Source of the DNA: Dryas octopetala
Lineage: Eukaryota; Streptophyta; Magnoliopsida; Rosales; Rosaceae
Assembly (NCBI GenBank): GCA_963921425.1
Contig: OY992836.1
Coordinates: 11,811,304 to 11,875,303, forward strand
DNA length: 64,000 nt
Direction of reading: 5' to 3'
In this document: positions 34,294 through 46,850 of the stretch, one piece after another
Position numbering within the stretch: the first letter of the stretch is position 1
Layout: each line of letters begins with the position of its first letter
Position numbers and translations under genes: made by a program
The notes under the pieces: model-generated
Told to the model about the DNA's origin: nothing
Seen by the model: the letters and a program-made list of their open reading frames with translations, nothing else
The model's database searches: none

Positions 34294-37200
34294 TTATGTT
34301 GCTGAACTAGGGTTCCTGGTCGTTGGCAAATTTCCGTCATAAGTACATTTCAGGACGTCTGGTCTCCTCACTATCCGGGGGCCAACTGGCACCTTGTTTG
34401 TTCTTGGACGAATATCCTGTGCACATGCACGGTTGGCATTTTTAGAGAAAATGATGTACAATGTAGACATATCAATTGGCTTCATGCCAACCATTACTGT
34501 TTACTAGATTAATTTCTTGTGAGCTTTGTAATAGGAAAGAACATTGGCACACCTTCTGTGAGGCTTAGTTTATTTATCTTAGTGTGCACATGAAAAAGTA
34601 CTTTGATTTAGAACAGGAAATGATCCTCTACCCTTACCTTATACCTTGCTTCCTGAGCATTAGGATATCTGTTATCAATGGGATTGATTGAGGGATCATC
34701 TAAGGTACAAGTAAAATAGCAGTGTACTGTGTACACAAGTTCTTATATTTTGTGACTATTGTTCTGACTAGAAGAGCTCATTTTTGTTTCTTGAACCATG
34801 TAATCACTGTGTAACAACTTAGGAGAGAAGAGAAGACATCTTAGTTATATTTGTAAATATTAACAGAATATAATCTATGGTGTTAAGCATTTTGATATTA
34901 TATCTATTGAAATTTCAGTAATCTGACTAGGTAGTTTCAAATAGCAACCTGTATAACTGGAATCAATTGTAGATGGTAAAGTGGTAGTATAGGGTAATAT
35001 ATGTCTGTTGGAGACTGGGCTGGAAATAGATACCTGGTCAAAGATAGCTGTTGGGATTGCTAGGGTTGCAACAGCATTTGGAGAGTCAACTATTCCAGAA
35101 ATTCTTCCCTCACATGGACAGCATGACAACAGAAGGTAGCTCTGATACATGACAGGTCCTAGATCAGTAATGAAGACTACAATGATTTATGGTTGCATGT
35201 CTTTGGGTGTATAGTATGCATGTGATTTTGTGAGTTCTTGGGGAAATTGTATATGTGTTATGGATATGCATGTGATTGTGTGAATTCTTGGGGGACTTGT
35301 ATATGTGTTATGAAGAGAGTTCAAAAACCTGTTCTTTGGAGTATCCAAATTTAGAGAGGTAATCAATGGCATTGAGTACTGCACGCTTGTAAGCAACAGT
35401 TGCATCTAGGTAATGCTGCTTCCCACTCTCATCAACACTGATGCCCTCAAATACCAGCCATTCTGAGAATCTTGGCTCGACAGGGCCTATCTCAAAGATT
35501 GGGTTCACGTGAAGAGGAGTGGGACCCATTGGTGTAAGGTATTCCTTCATTCCGTCCCTTATGATTTCACACCTAATCAGATAACGGATCATCATATAGG
35601 GTATGCTGTGAATGATATTATGTATGTGTGTGGCATGTTATGTTGTATGTTTGAATTTGAATCTGCGAGTATAAAGTTTTTTTTTTTTTTAACAGCTCCA
35701 ATCTTTGCTCAACAAAACCTCTAGTATAGCTGCAGAAAATGTTAAGAGATGAGGTGTGAAATTTACTTGAGCTCCAGGAAACCACTCATCTCAATTGCCC
35801 CACAGAATGAGATTTCACCATCACCCTGGGAAAAGTGCATGTCACCAGTACTAAGATTTGCTCCTTCAATGAATACTGGAAGGTATATCTTTGAACCTCT
35901 ACTAAGATTTTTGATGTCACAATTGCCTCCATTTTCTCTTCCTGGAATTGTTCTTGCAGCCTCCTTAGCTATCGTTTCCCATTCAGGGGTGCCCTCTTTG
36001 ATCTATGTATAACCATGACATGTTAGTATAGCTAGATTTTAGGGATAGGAATTCAAAAGCATGAGTATTGTCTCTGGGCAGTAGGTTGCATAATTTTACA
36101 TTTTTCTATATTGAGCAGCAAACCTATTATGGAAATTTAGTCCTGTTTGAGGTTTTTCATCATTACTTTTATACCCTCAAAGTGTTCAACGTAGCATACC
36201 ATTCCAAGGACGCAACCTTTTGTTGATGGTAGGTTTGCCAATGGTCGTTGATGCAAAACCTCACATAGTTTTATAGACGCGGGTCCATTTTCTTCAAGTT
36301 GTCTCTCCCTTTCATTCCATATATTCAGGAGTTCCATTGATGGTGCTGTCCCAACTATTCCAGGGTGAGTTAAACCTGGGAATCTCACTCCTGCCATGCA
36401 TATACAAGTATGTCAGTAGCACAAATTATAGCACTACTTTGGGTTTGTTTTATAGGCTTAGCTAAACATTAGGGAGGGCTACCTTGATGAATCCTTTAAT
36501 AGCATTGCTAGCACAAGAAAAGGAAGTAGGTTGAGATTCACCTGGTATGTGAGGAGAGTAGGCATATATCCCTTCAAAATACCAAATAGCTTTGGTTGCA
36601 GAAGGAAAATGGTCAGTCAGAAAACCCCCTCCATTTTCTCTGTCAAATGTTGCTGTGAAACCCCATTCATCTCCTGGGAGAGGACCCAAGTTGCATATCT
36701 CAACTGCCAGAAGATCACCTGGCTTTGCTGGAGTTCCATCCTTGTCTAAAATTCTAATAGGCCCACTGAGATAATGAACCTGGACCAGTTTTGAAACCTA
36801 TTAGTTTTTTATGTTAATTAACAAATGCAGATGTTCTTGTTCTTCATACTACTGATAGATTATATAGGTTGTTTCTTCTGATCAGGATACTTTGTAGACT
36901 CGAGATCTTAAGTGGATCCTATGCATAACATATTTGACCTGTTGTGGGAGTTTATTGGTTTTAATGCTTTTTTGGTTAGTTGTCTGTTCTTAACTTGGAC
37001 TAAGGGGTTTTAGTTTTTGTTAAATAGCATAAAATCATACTTACAGTTGAGAGGTCTATGGATTTTATGTCTTGTGCAGACTCATCATCTTTAATAGCAC
37101 CTCCAGTCCAGTCTACCATCTCTACTCTAAAGACCTCACCGGTTTTAACCTCAGCCACTGGGGGTATGTGAGGGTGCCAACGGTTGTGAAGAGGTAGCTT

Positions 37201-38217
37201 TTGCTGCCATGGTTTGCTCTTTAAGTCTACTGGTACTACTAGTCTCGGAGTCAGAGGAGCCATAGATGAATTACTGGAAAAACAGGGAGCATAGGGATGT
37301 ATGTTTTATACTCATAGGGTAACCGAATAGCATCTAGGGGTCCCAACTACCTTTCAATTGGGAGTGACAAGTGGGATGTCCATACAATTGTTAGATGACA
37401 AATGGGAGTGACAAGTTTTTCCAAGGGGTCCGAACTACCTTTCAATAAAGGACAAATACAAAACAATTTACATATTTTTAATTTGACTAATCAAGCATTA
37501 GAAGAAGTTTGTAGCAGGGTTATAGGAATCAGATTGCGTTTGGATGTGTATATGCAGATTAAGATCCTTTTGCCTGGTTCAATTTTCTTTCTCATAAATT
37601 ATTGATCTTTCCCCCAACTTATTTGAAGTCTCAGTGCTTTGATGAAAACATTTGGAGAAGATATTCTGGACCTTCGTAAAAAGCACATGGCCATTTTTCT
37701 GCTATCAAACGATGAAGAAATGATTCCTAATTCCTACAGAAACTTGCAGAGTACACTGTAATCATACTATGGCTAGAAGTTGATTGTGTATTGACTTGAA
37801 ATAAATTGATGCTGTTTAGTTTAAAAGTTGAAGTGCATGATACTCTGCACATGCCATTAAGATCATTTCTGTGTTCTTCCAAATTTTATGGAACTATGTT
37901 GTAACTATTGTACTACTTACTGTTGCATCCAGTTGCCTGCAGTGAATGCAATAGAAGTGGAAAAGATGCAAAACACACAAAAATAGTGGGGAACTCACAA
38001 TGGAGGGATCAGCATGTTTGATGTCCTCTGCAGTGTATTCTTTGGTAATACCACCCCCACTGAAATCCACCATCTCAACTCGAAAAACCTCTCCTACTGC
38101 AACTTCCGCTACTGGTGGTATGTCCGGGTGCCACCGGTTGTGAAGGGGAAGTTTCTGTTCCCATGGCTTCTTTTTCACATCTATTGGCACCACCAGTCTT
38201 GATCCATAAGAAGCCAT
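34294..38217 (-). CDS. IAMH: Formamidase / indole-3-acetamide hydrolase family
   Basis: Acetamidase/formamidase (FmdA_AmdA) family enzyme that hydrolyses small amides to acid plus ammonia. The Arabidopsis relatives At4g37550/At4g37560 were reported as IAMH1/IAMH2, which convert indole-3-acetamide to auxin. Seven exons: 38217-37999, 36779-36542, 36390-36200, 36002-35767, 35572-35329, 35141-35034, 34416-34294. Phases agree and give 452 residues, the usual family length. Visible blocks: RLVVPIDVKKKPWEQKLPLH, HYLSGPIRILDKDGTPAKPG, DEWGFTATFDRENGGGFLTD, VRFPGLTHPGIVGTAPS, GANLSTGDMHFSQGDGEISF, LLLSCCPCEGRISGIVDSPN and a tail ending NPSSAT. No signal peptide is apparent, so a cytosolic enzyme is expected. 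Oddity: an alternative first exon at 37045-37263 could replace exon 1. Substrate preference is inferred from the family only. Confidence 0.93.
37045..37263 (-). CDS. Alternative/duplicated first exon of the amidase gene
   Basis: Encodes MAPLTPRLVVPVDLKSKPWQ onward for 73 residues, exactly the length of exon 1 at 37999-38217. It is identical to that exon at 49 of 73 positions by eye. It ends in the same phase (0) and with a consensus donor (ACT|GTAAGT), so it can splice straight to exon 2 at 36779 across a 265-bp intron. It lies inside intron 1 of the longer transcript. A pyrimidine-rich acceptor-like cctgtttttccag sits about 10 nt before its ATG. Either it is an alternative promoter/first exon, or it is the true first exon and the upstream one is left from a tandem paralogue. 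No other paralogue exon is seen between 37264 and 37998. Confidence 0.8.
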
Positions 38218-40043
38218 GACCCTGTTCAGATTTTGCTGTTTTGATCTTGATCAAGGCAACTAGGCAAGGAGAGGTAAGCTAATAGATGGAAGATTCCTTG
38301 TTGTGGCTGAAGTGATCATATGCACCTTTCATCTTAAGTTTGAAGTTTGACAGCCATGATAGGTACCACTTAGCCATACCATATTTTCTTTTCTTTCTAG
38401 TGGGTGGACCACTTGCAACTGATTGAAATTTTTGTCACAGCTTCTTTGTGTTCTTTTTTTTTTTTGACCAATTAGCTTCTTTGTGTTCATCACTAGAGTT
38501 CTAACTAGCTAGTGTGCTATTGTCTGCGAATAAGAACTTTTGCTCTGGTAATATGGCAAAAGTTTAGCCACTCTTTAAGGAATAATAACTGTACTTGAAA
38601 GCTTGATCTTGATTCTTGACTGATGTAGTTAATTTGAGTGGTCTTTGATTTCAATTCAAAATCCTACACTTAGATATAACATCTAAAAGATTAGAAATTC
38701 TTTACTGCAGATGCCAATCCAATTGTTTTATGGGCCCAAATGACCATCACATATGCTTTATAGTTTAAAGTAAGAAACATTTGAACTAGGGTGCTATGCT
38801 AATTGCTAATCCATCATCGTTTTGGGATGGGAATTGGCTCCAAGCTAACCCAAGTTGCATTCTTAGAGGACCCCACAAATCGGAATCTTTAAGATATTGC
38901 CTGCATCTTTCATGATGACTTGAGCGTTTGTTTGTTCTTATATAGAAATTGTAGCTCTCTTTTACTTGAGGGCTGGTCCCAACAACTGTTTGTATGGTTC
39001 TGTAATAATTTCATTAGGATTATGATGCGTCGATTTGTGAACTACTGATGGTATTATTGACTTGATTAATTGATTTCATCAATTAGACTGATCAGGCTCC
39101 TTTCTCAATGAGTACATGTTGCCAAAAACGAACATTGTAAGTATTTAATTTGATGGTTTTTTCCCATTATCCTAATATTACGTGGTAAGGGTATTTTTTT
39201 TATTTTTTTTTTTTATGGTGTCAATTAAATCCTAATGTGTGAATTATTAGGGCTTAATTGTAATGTGTTTTGGTGCACAACTTGGATGACCTTATCTTCA
39301 ATTGTCAATATATGTGTGATAAAAGTTAGGTAATATGTACGGAATTGGAGTTTTTGTCAAATGACCTTATCCATCTACCAGAGGTAATTAATTCATCCCC
39401 AATGAACACATTAAAAAGGTATTTTGTTTGTTTGTTTGTTTGTTTGTTTTGTTGTGACTTGTGAGCCTTGTGAGTTGTGACCGAGGAACAGGAATGACTA
39501 TTATGTTGCTGAGTCCCCAGTACCCACCAACACGGCCAGTACTGATACTCATTATTTATTCCCTCTAACACTCTTAAGTACTAGTTTGCGGCTGACCAGG
39601 TCAATGCCAAACTTATGAACCAAAAAAAAGGGTCAATGTCATACTTTATTTCTTAATTTTCTATTTCATATTTGTGTTGTGGCTGCTGCATTCATATATA
39701 TGCATCCAGCCTGGTGGCACTTAAAATGAGTGTATTACCATTCTAAATTGAGAAAAAACACTCCTTCAAATCTTCAATAGTGCTGGAATTTTGTCAAATA
39801 GTGTTTGAGAGGATCCGAGTACTATGCAATGAGAGTTCCAACACTACTTGAAGATTATATTTTTAAAATTCTAAAAAGAATGGCTACAAATCTTTAATGA
39901 AAATGAAAAAATGATTAGCTTTATAAAATTTTCTTCTAAATCTTTAATTACATAGTTCAAAATGCTCATAGATATATTAGCACCTGTACTAACACATTAT
40001 TTGATAAAAATTTGATGACTTTAAGATTAGTATTGTACTCTAA
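38218..40043. other. Intergenic, amidase upstream region
   Basis: No gene. The first few hundred bases upstream of the amidase start should hold its promoter, but I see no clear TATA box. A TTTG tandem repeat lies at about 39423-39449. The remainder is AT-rich with no recognisable element. Confidence 0.5.
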
Positions 40044-40283
40044 GGCCTCGTTTGGAATGCAAGATAGGACTGTGTCCTATGGACATGACATAACAGGTTA
40101 GGACATGCTAGTTTCATCGTAGACCACTTTTGAAAAGATGACAAAATTCTTAGTTATTTGGGACTATAGTACTAAGTATGAGTTCAGTCTCAAATTTTTA
40201 ATAAGTCCACCAAATATAGGATAATGAATTATTGTCCATTTTAATTGCTTAGTGCTGGCAAGTCTCATCCTCTAAACGAGGAC
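40044..40283. mobile_element. PIF/Harbinger MITE, 240 bp
   Basis: Termini ggcctcgtttggaatgcaag and, reversed, gtcctcgtttagaggatgag. Flanked by the TAA target duplication at 40041-40043 and 40284-40286, the preferred target of Tourist/PIF elements. Repeated 'tcctat/ggacat' words near the left end. Non-coding. Confidence 0.8.
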
Positions 40284-40286
40284 TAA

Positions 40287-41119
40287 ATATCTACCACCAA
40301 CACTCCAACCTAATTTGAGGTGGAGGAATGGATGAATATTTGCAAGGTTCAAAATATGTACCCAATGCTATGTAAACCTGTAATGGGTCGCATGTGATTG
40401 GAAGAAGAAATTGATAATTAAAAGTAGCCCAAATCACATTCACCTTGAACCAGTTTAGATGTTGTTCTTGTTTCACAAGTCAGACTGAAAATGACCCCTC
40501 AATCCCATGCTCATGGCTGAGAACTTGAGGGAATCAATTATCAATTACCTAATTAACACCCCCACACTTTATGCAGCCACTAAAATAATGTACACTGTAA
40601 ACCTAATCAATCAGATTCTAATGAGCTTTAATAATTAATTAATTATTTAAGCATGGAAGTGCACAGTCAATTATTCTCTGTTTGTTTGCGTTGTGGCTTT
40701 GCTTGAAAATTGTCGGCACCTGCAAGTTGGAGGGTGACATGCTTCACGCCACGGCCAGGATAAGAACGCCACGTCTGGGGCCGGAGGGAGAGGAGTAGAA
40801 GACCATATATATTGTATGACTGAGTATATGACTATGACACTTAAATCACTTATTTTATGTAGAGGTGGGATTTACAATATAAATGAGCTTTATTTTTATT
40901 TTTATTAGAGCTATGATAGATATGTGACATCAAAAATATGGTACACATAATAATTTAAGCATAGAGAGTAGAGAGATTTAGTGAATATTCATTTAAAAGC
41001 TAAGTTATTAGATGGGAAGACTCAATTGCTTGCAAAAAAAAAAAAAAAGAATTAAGTATTAATTGATTTATTAGTCACTTAACCTATTATGGGTGAGATT
41101 AATGCTAAATAAGACTTGT
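40287..41119. other. Intergenic, nothing recognised
   Basis: AT-rich sequence with one GC-richer patch at about 40715-40800 (cacggccaggataag, gaacgccacgtctgggg) that holds ACGT cores but no gene. A poly-A run lies at 41034-41048. Confidence 0.5.
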
Positions 41120-41159
41120 ATTTATAAAGAAGAAATTGTACTAGTGGTTCACTTATTCT

Positions 41160-41675
41160 TTAAAAAAATTTAGCTTTTTTATCCAAATATCACCTGGACT
41201 ATAGGAGGTGTGCTCCTATACTTTCCAAATTTTTTCTTTTTAACCAATTTTTTTTTTTTTATCAATATGTGCCAATGTGACACATGTCATCCATTTTTGT
41301 CATTTTTTCTGTTAACTTGAAAGGTAATATTGTCAATTCATATTATAAAATATCTGAAAAAAAAAAAAAACTAAAATCCAAATATACTTAAAAAAAAAAA
41401 AAAACTCAGCCAACCCACCCTCACCCCCGATGCCTACCCATCCCGACGGTGTCGGCCTCCCTTCCTCTCCTTCCCTCTCTCTTCTTAATTATACTTAAGG
41501 GCAGACTAGGAAGTTTGAGGAAAAAGTTGATGATTTAACAGAAAAATTGACTGTAGGTGCCATATTGGCACAGATTGATACTTTAGGTGATAAATTGGTA
41601 AGAAAAAAAGTGTGGGTGGTACAAGAGCACACCCCATATAGTTCAGGTGGTATTTGGGTAAAAAAGCAGAAAAAT
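41160..41675. mobile_element. Inner long-TIR MITE (nested)
   Basis: The left arm 'cttttttatccaaatatcac' and the right arm reversed 'cttttttacccaaataccac' match over about 130 bp, continuing with 'ctgtgccaatatggcac'-like sequence. The core has a C-rich block (41405-41480) resembling the centre of the 27.8-28.4 kb element. It interrupts the left arm of the outer element. Exact ends are blurred by poly-A, so a target duplication could not be read. Confidence 0.65.
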
Positions 41676-41854
41676 TTATATTAGTCCTCAATCTTTTTTT
41701 GTTTCTTAATGGTCCACTAACTTTATGACGTTTCCAATTATGGTCCAAACCGTCAAATTAGCACAAATGGCTGTATATTTTAGTTATATGATGCACACAT
41801 GGGGCATTGTTGTAGTCCACTTATTCTTCATTTCATTCCATATTAGTCCACTTA

Positions 41855-42678
41855 GGGTATGTTTACTTATTCGTAATCGGAATGGGAAGAATGAGAGTGA
41901 CTCATGTTCATGTGTTTACTTACATTTGAGAGTCATTCTCATTTTGATTCCCTTGTTTACTTACACATATTGGAATGAGAAAGAATATGGAGCCCACATA
42001 AAATAAGAAATTGAATTCCTTATTTTGGAGGAATTGAATTCCATAGAGGGGTCCGGAATAGAGAAGAAGGAATGAGAATAGATTTTTTCATGCCAAAACT
42101 ACCCTCACTATTTTTTTTAAAATCCAAATTGCCCTCAACCAAATAAAACCCCAAATGTTTTATTTAATGGGATATATTGTGTATCAAATTGTCCAAAATG
42201 CATCCTCTCTCACATTTTTTTTTCCCAGTTGATGGAATATACTGTGTATCAAATATTTTATTTATTATTTAAAAAAAATTGGGTAAGAAAAGGACTATTG
42301 TCCATTTAACACTATATCAATATTTCCAAAGTATTTTAAATTATGACCAAAAAAAAAGTATCAATTTTTTTTTTGCAAAATATTTGTGGTAAACTTTATT
42401 TTTGGGCATTTTAAAAATTGTGAGTATCATAAAACATATTTAATTTTGTATAAGGGCATTTTAGTAATCAAACTTATTTTGATTTCGATTCGTACTAATA
42501 AGTAAACACGTGTATTGAAATCATGTTGTTTATTATTCTGATTCCTGACAGTTAGTAAACACGTTAATGAGAATGTTTGACTCCGATTTGTGCTCACTCT
42601 GATTACTCCTCACTCTGATTCATCCTCACTCTGATGTCAATTTATGCTCATTCCGATTCTGGGTAAGTAAACATGCCC
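41855..42678. mobile_element. PIF/Harbinger MITE nested in Mutator-type MITE
   Basis: Ends gggtatgtttacttattcgt and, reversed, gggcatgtttacttacccag. Flanked by TTA at 41852-41854 and 42679-42681. The 824-bp interior has repeated 'gtttactta' and 'cactctgatt' words and a degenerate AT-rich core without transposase. It lies just inside the inner edge of the left arm of the outer element. Confidence 0.82.
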
Positions 42679-42959
42679 TTATTGTTCACTTAGTTTCATA
42701 TTAGTCCATAATAGTGCTCCACGTGCGTGGCACATGATTAAAATAGAAGATCGTTTACGCTAATTAGACGGTTTAGACAATAACGGACTACGTAACAAAG
42801 TTAGTAAACCAATAAGAAAAAAAAACGATTATGAATCACTATGAAACTAAGTGAAGAGTAAGTGGACTAATAGTTCAATTTTCTCAATCTATAAATGTAT
42901 GATTACTGCTAAGCAGCAAAAAATTTCACTATATATGGGACGAGTGCATATATTTAAGG

Positions 42960-43300
42960 GAGACTTAGAATCCAGTCTATTTTATGAGTTTTTCTTAGAC
43001 TAAGACCGGTAGTGATTTAGGGTTTTTAGTTAAGTTCTTTTATTTTTCTTCTTTGACGGCTTTATGTTAGGTTTTGCCTTCAATATTTTATGCAGCCTCT
43101 ACAAAACCAACTCTACACCCTAGGAGGGAAAATACCCTTCAAATCGGGGAAGGACTTTATTATAAATTAAAATGACTTTATTATGAATTAAAAAGATTTT
43201 TTTGTAAATTATTATAAATTAAAAGGATTTTCTTATAAATTTTAAAACACTTCTAATCTTTATCTAAAAACTGTTTTTCTAAAGAATTTAAGCTTAATTA
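42960..43300. repeat. Diverged reverse fragment of the 1480/7730 family
   Basis: Contains 'ttcttctttgacggctttat' followed by 'gttaggtttt' and 'gcagcctctacaaa'. Reversed, these correspond to the 'aaagccgacaaa' and 'gtggaggctgca' blocks of the elements at 1480 and 7730. No ends could be defined; it appears old and rearranged. Confidence 0.4.
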
Positions 43301-45363
43301 TCTCTATATTTAATGTATCTAATCTTTTTTTATGTGATAAGTTGTATAATGAGAGAAATAGATAGATAAAACATATGTATCTATTCCATTGAAGTTTTAT
43401 TTTGAGGGAAAAAAAATTAAATTGGCTCTATTCTTAACATTGTGGTGAGAAATATCACCGACACATACTAGTTAGAAGAGTCCATATATTTTATTGTGAT
43501 CCTAATACATTGCATATATGGGTGGAACGCTCTCCAAAGTCCAAACCACATACGTGTAAAGGCATAGGTACAGTGGTACACACATGGGTCTACTTGTCCA
43601 AATATTTGATTGTAATATGTCTTATCCATAAATGGTGTAATAGACGACATAAGTAAATAGTATTGTCCATCTCATCTGGTACTACTTGGTACTGTACAGT
43701 CCATCATGGAAAATGCATGCCTTGCCTACAATTGTAGTATCGGTGCTTGTGACGTTTGCAAAATTCACTTAATTGATTCGTTTTTTTCTTTCTTTGTATA
43801 CAAGGTCCATATTTTTTTGTTTCATCAAATAGGGATAGAGGATTCGAACTCAGACAAAACTTGCTTGAAGGCTGTAGTCCGATCCAAATATTTTAAGATT
43901 TTTCCTAATTCTTATTCTAGCCCACAATCATGCCAATTTCCAATCTGGATAACTCATCCCCTTTAGCCAAAATATATTCTTTAAATACTCTTAAAATTAG
44001 TTCTGTTTATTCAAGAAATAAATTTGGAGTACAAGTAAGCAATTATTACATTCAATGGTTAAATCGAATATATTGAGTCAATGAATTATTAATTTTGGCA
44101 ATTACATGCACATTCAATCTAACAGTAATTATATATTATTCATTACAAATACTCCACAATGTGTCCCTTATTTTAACAACTATGCTCTTAATGATAGTTC
44201 ATTTATTCAAAATCTTTGCAGATCCTTGTGGAGAAAATGTTTTCATAAAAAGGTGGGTGAACTAAGAACAAACAATTCATAATCATTTTGCTGCTAGAAT
44301 CTGATTTTTGTTGTTTTTAAAAGCATATATTTTTTTGGGGACAATTTTTGTTGTTTAAGAGCATATTTTATTTGCTGAAGAATTTGTGCTTTGTGCTCAT
44401 GTGATGCCAAAGGCCCAAGTCTATGAAATTCCTTACACAATTTCAATGTGCGAGTCCCGTTAAATGTTTCAAACCTTTGCTTCTAATAATAGTACAATTT
44501 GGCTGATTTTCAGCTGAACGTGGCTAGTCATAGGCAATTTTTTTTTTTAATATATAGAAATTCAGCTTCGTTTTCTCCCTTTTTTTTTTTTTTTTTTTCT
44601 AAATATTTCATTTCATTCTAGGGAGAATGCGAAAATATAATTCATGCCACGCGTAAATGTGAAGGTAAATGTTCTACTATTGAAAATATAAGCCCCTATG
44701 TATTATTGACAGGTTAAGTGGTTGAAACTGCTTATAAGTATAACTTGTGAATGACTCAATTTTTCATGAGTCAATCAGATGCTTGTACGACCCTTAAAAA
44801 AACATTGTTAGTTTTTCAACAAGATGCTTTCTCCTCCCAAGTGAAATGAATCATTTTCTTGTTCCCAATATTTTAAGGAGAGAATTATTATGCTTCTGTA
44901 TATTATAATTTGGTGCTATTACATTTTTAGTGGCAACAAGTACTTGTGCATGCCGTGATAAGATTCCACAACCTACTTCTAATTAGTCGCCATCCCCTCA
45001 TGAAAAAGCAATAATTCATCAAAAGTTCAAAACAGACATAGTTAACTTGTATATTTAGTTATTTACATGAGAAGCCTTCATGTGTATTTTTATGCAAACT
45101 AAAACATCTGTTAAACTTACTCTTTTTCATTGTTTTTTCTTGACAACATTTGAAGTTGGTGGAATTTTAATTAGGATTACAATACTAGAGAAGTGATTTG
45201 GGTATTGCTAAATAATGCGACAACTTTTCATTTATTCAAATTTGGGTCCATTTTTTTATCTTATTTATTTTTAACCAGTAAAATACTAATATGCAAGAAA
45301 ATTGTGGTATAGATTTAATAAGTCTAGCAATATTGTTGATGTTTAGGAGGATGCCTTACTTAT
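43301..45363. other. Intergenic, nothing recognised
   Basis: AT-rich sequence with several poly-T runs (44548-44555, 44580-44599). No ORF with a recognisable domain, no tRNA and no complete repeat were found. The short frame at 43706-43966 is not conserved in any family I know. Confidence 0.5.
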
Positions 45364-45372
45364 ATTTATTCA

Positions 45373-45921
45373 GAGAAAATTACAGATTTGGTCTACTTAT
45401 TTTATACCTAGTTCAATTTTGGTCCACGATCTTTTTTAAATTCTGTTTTGATCCACTAATTATTTCATTTGTTCAATAAAAGTCCATATTTGTGACTTTA
45501 AATCATTTGAGTTGTGTTTTCTTCAATTATAATTGAAGTATAAGTTATATTTCAGTATTTTTTAGTCATAAAAACAAATTTGGAGTATTAGAATCTAAGA
45601 GAATTGAGATTGGGTGAAGTTTGAAAAATTGGCAGTTTCGGATATTCTACTTTGGGGTCAATTATCTTGAGTTTTATAACTTCAATTTGAATGATTTTTA
45701 TATGGTTATAAAGAAAAAATGCATAGCTTTAAAACAAATATATGTTTGCTGAATTTGAGTGAGATTTGATAGAGTAGAAGGCATGCCAAATTTGAGAAAA
45801 CAAATCTGGACCTTTATTGAACAAGTGGAACAATTAGTGGACCAAAACAGAACTTAAAAAAGATTGTGGACCAAAATTGAATTAGGTATAAAATAACTAA
45901 ACTAAATTTATAATTTCCTCT
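45373..45921. mobile_element. Mutator-type MITE with about 120-bp TIRs
   Basis: The left arm reads 'ttttatacctagttcaattt' then 'tggtccac'; the right arm reversed reads 'ttttatacctaattcaattt' then 'tggtccac'. The match extends for about 120 bp. Flanks atttattca (45364-45372) and gtttactca (45922-45930) agree at 7 of 9 positions, consistent with an aged 9-bp target duplication. The core is AT-rich with no ORF. Confidence 0.8.
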
Positions 45922-46543
45922 GTTTACTCACGTGCGATCATTCCAAAATAACCTCTCTTAATTGTGTGATCCTTTTCTAACTCATGTCTCTTTTCACAAG
46001 TGTCTATTGATGCACCAATTTTGTGATGCGCCTTCACTTACTCAAACTTTCATTGTAAAGTCAATATGATCATGATGATCAACAACAAACTCAACTTCCT
46101 TAATTTAATTCCCCCCCTATCCTTTTTTCTTTTATCACTTGGATTTTAGAAGATCATATATATATATATATTTATATATTTGTCTTTTGCTTGTAGTATT
46201 CCATAAGCATGATGTGGATTCCACAGCAATACTTTACAACACAAGAAGCATTGGTCTGTTTAATTTGTTGGTTACAAAAGATGCCCTCATGTTGAATGTG
46301 TGAGAAGAAGCAGCCTAAAGTGTAGGATAGACATGCCAATTGCCATGCTAGCAAAGTTTTTCGGAAATTTCAATTTGATTAATTTGAGTCCTTGTTAGTA
46401 CTTTGCACAACTTAACTTCACCCATATTATGTTGCAGATTATCTTTTTAATCATATGTCATTGAACTTAGGCCTAAAGACAATCATATTTCATGAAACAA
46501 TAGTGCTCTCATTAGAAAAAACCGGCCAAATTTAAGACTTTAT

Positions 46544-46842
46544 AGAAAGGTGTAATGAGGGGGGTACGGCCATGACATGGTTACAAGCATGAAATAAGTC
46601 AGACCGGCACGAACACAATATAAGCATATGATCTTATTTAATTGGGCCAAAATATTTAGCTTGTCCGGCATGATATGACAAAATATAAAACGGACCAAAC
46701 ACGACATGAGTACAAAATGAGTTTGAACTAAATACGGCACATGCACGATTATAAAATGAATCAATACTAATATGACATAAAATATAAACGAGCCTAATTT
46801 AAATAGATTGAACTGGTATGACACAATTTGTTTCACACCTCT
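46544..46842. mobile_element. hAT-type MITE, about 300 bp
   Basis: Ends agaaaggtgtaatgag and, reversed, agaggtgtgaaac. The flanks gactttat (46536-46543) and aactttat (46843-46850) form an 8-bp duplication with one mismatch. The interior has 'gacatg', 'acgac' and 'cggcac' words like the hAT-like stretch at 8.47-9.0 kb. Non-coding. Confidence 0.65.
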
Positions 46843-46850
46843 AACTTTAT

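Larger units (their letters stand above)
41129..42886. mobile_element. Outer Mutator-type MITE hosting two insertions
   Basis: The outer ends gaagaaattgtactagtggt and (reversed) tgagaaaattgaactattag are inverted repeats with a 9-bp flank duplication, one mismatch: atttataaa (41120-41128) and atctataaa (42887-42895). The inverted repeats continue inward on both sides ('aaaccgtcaaattagc' left, 'aaaccgtctaattagc' right reversed) once two inner elements (about 41160-41675 and 41855-42678) are set aside. Stripped of them it is roughly 420 bp and almost entirely foldback. Non-coding. Confidence 0.8.

Noticed and set aside
43838-43860. tRNA B-box-like gaggattcgaactcaga
   Set aside because: No A-box, acceptor stem or cloverleaf around it.
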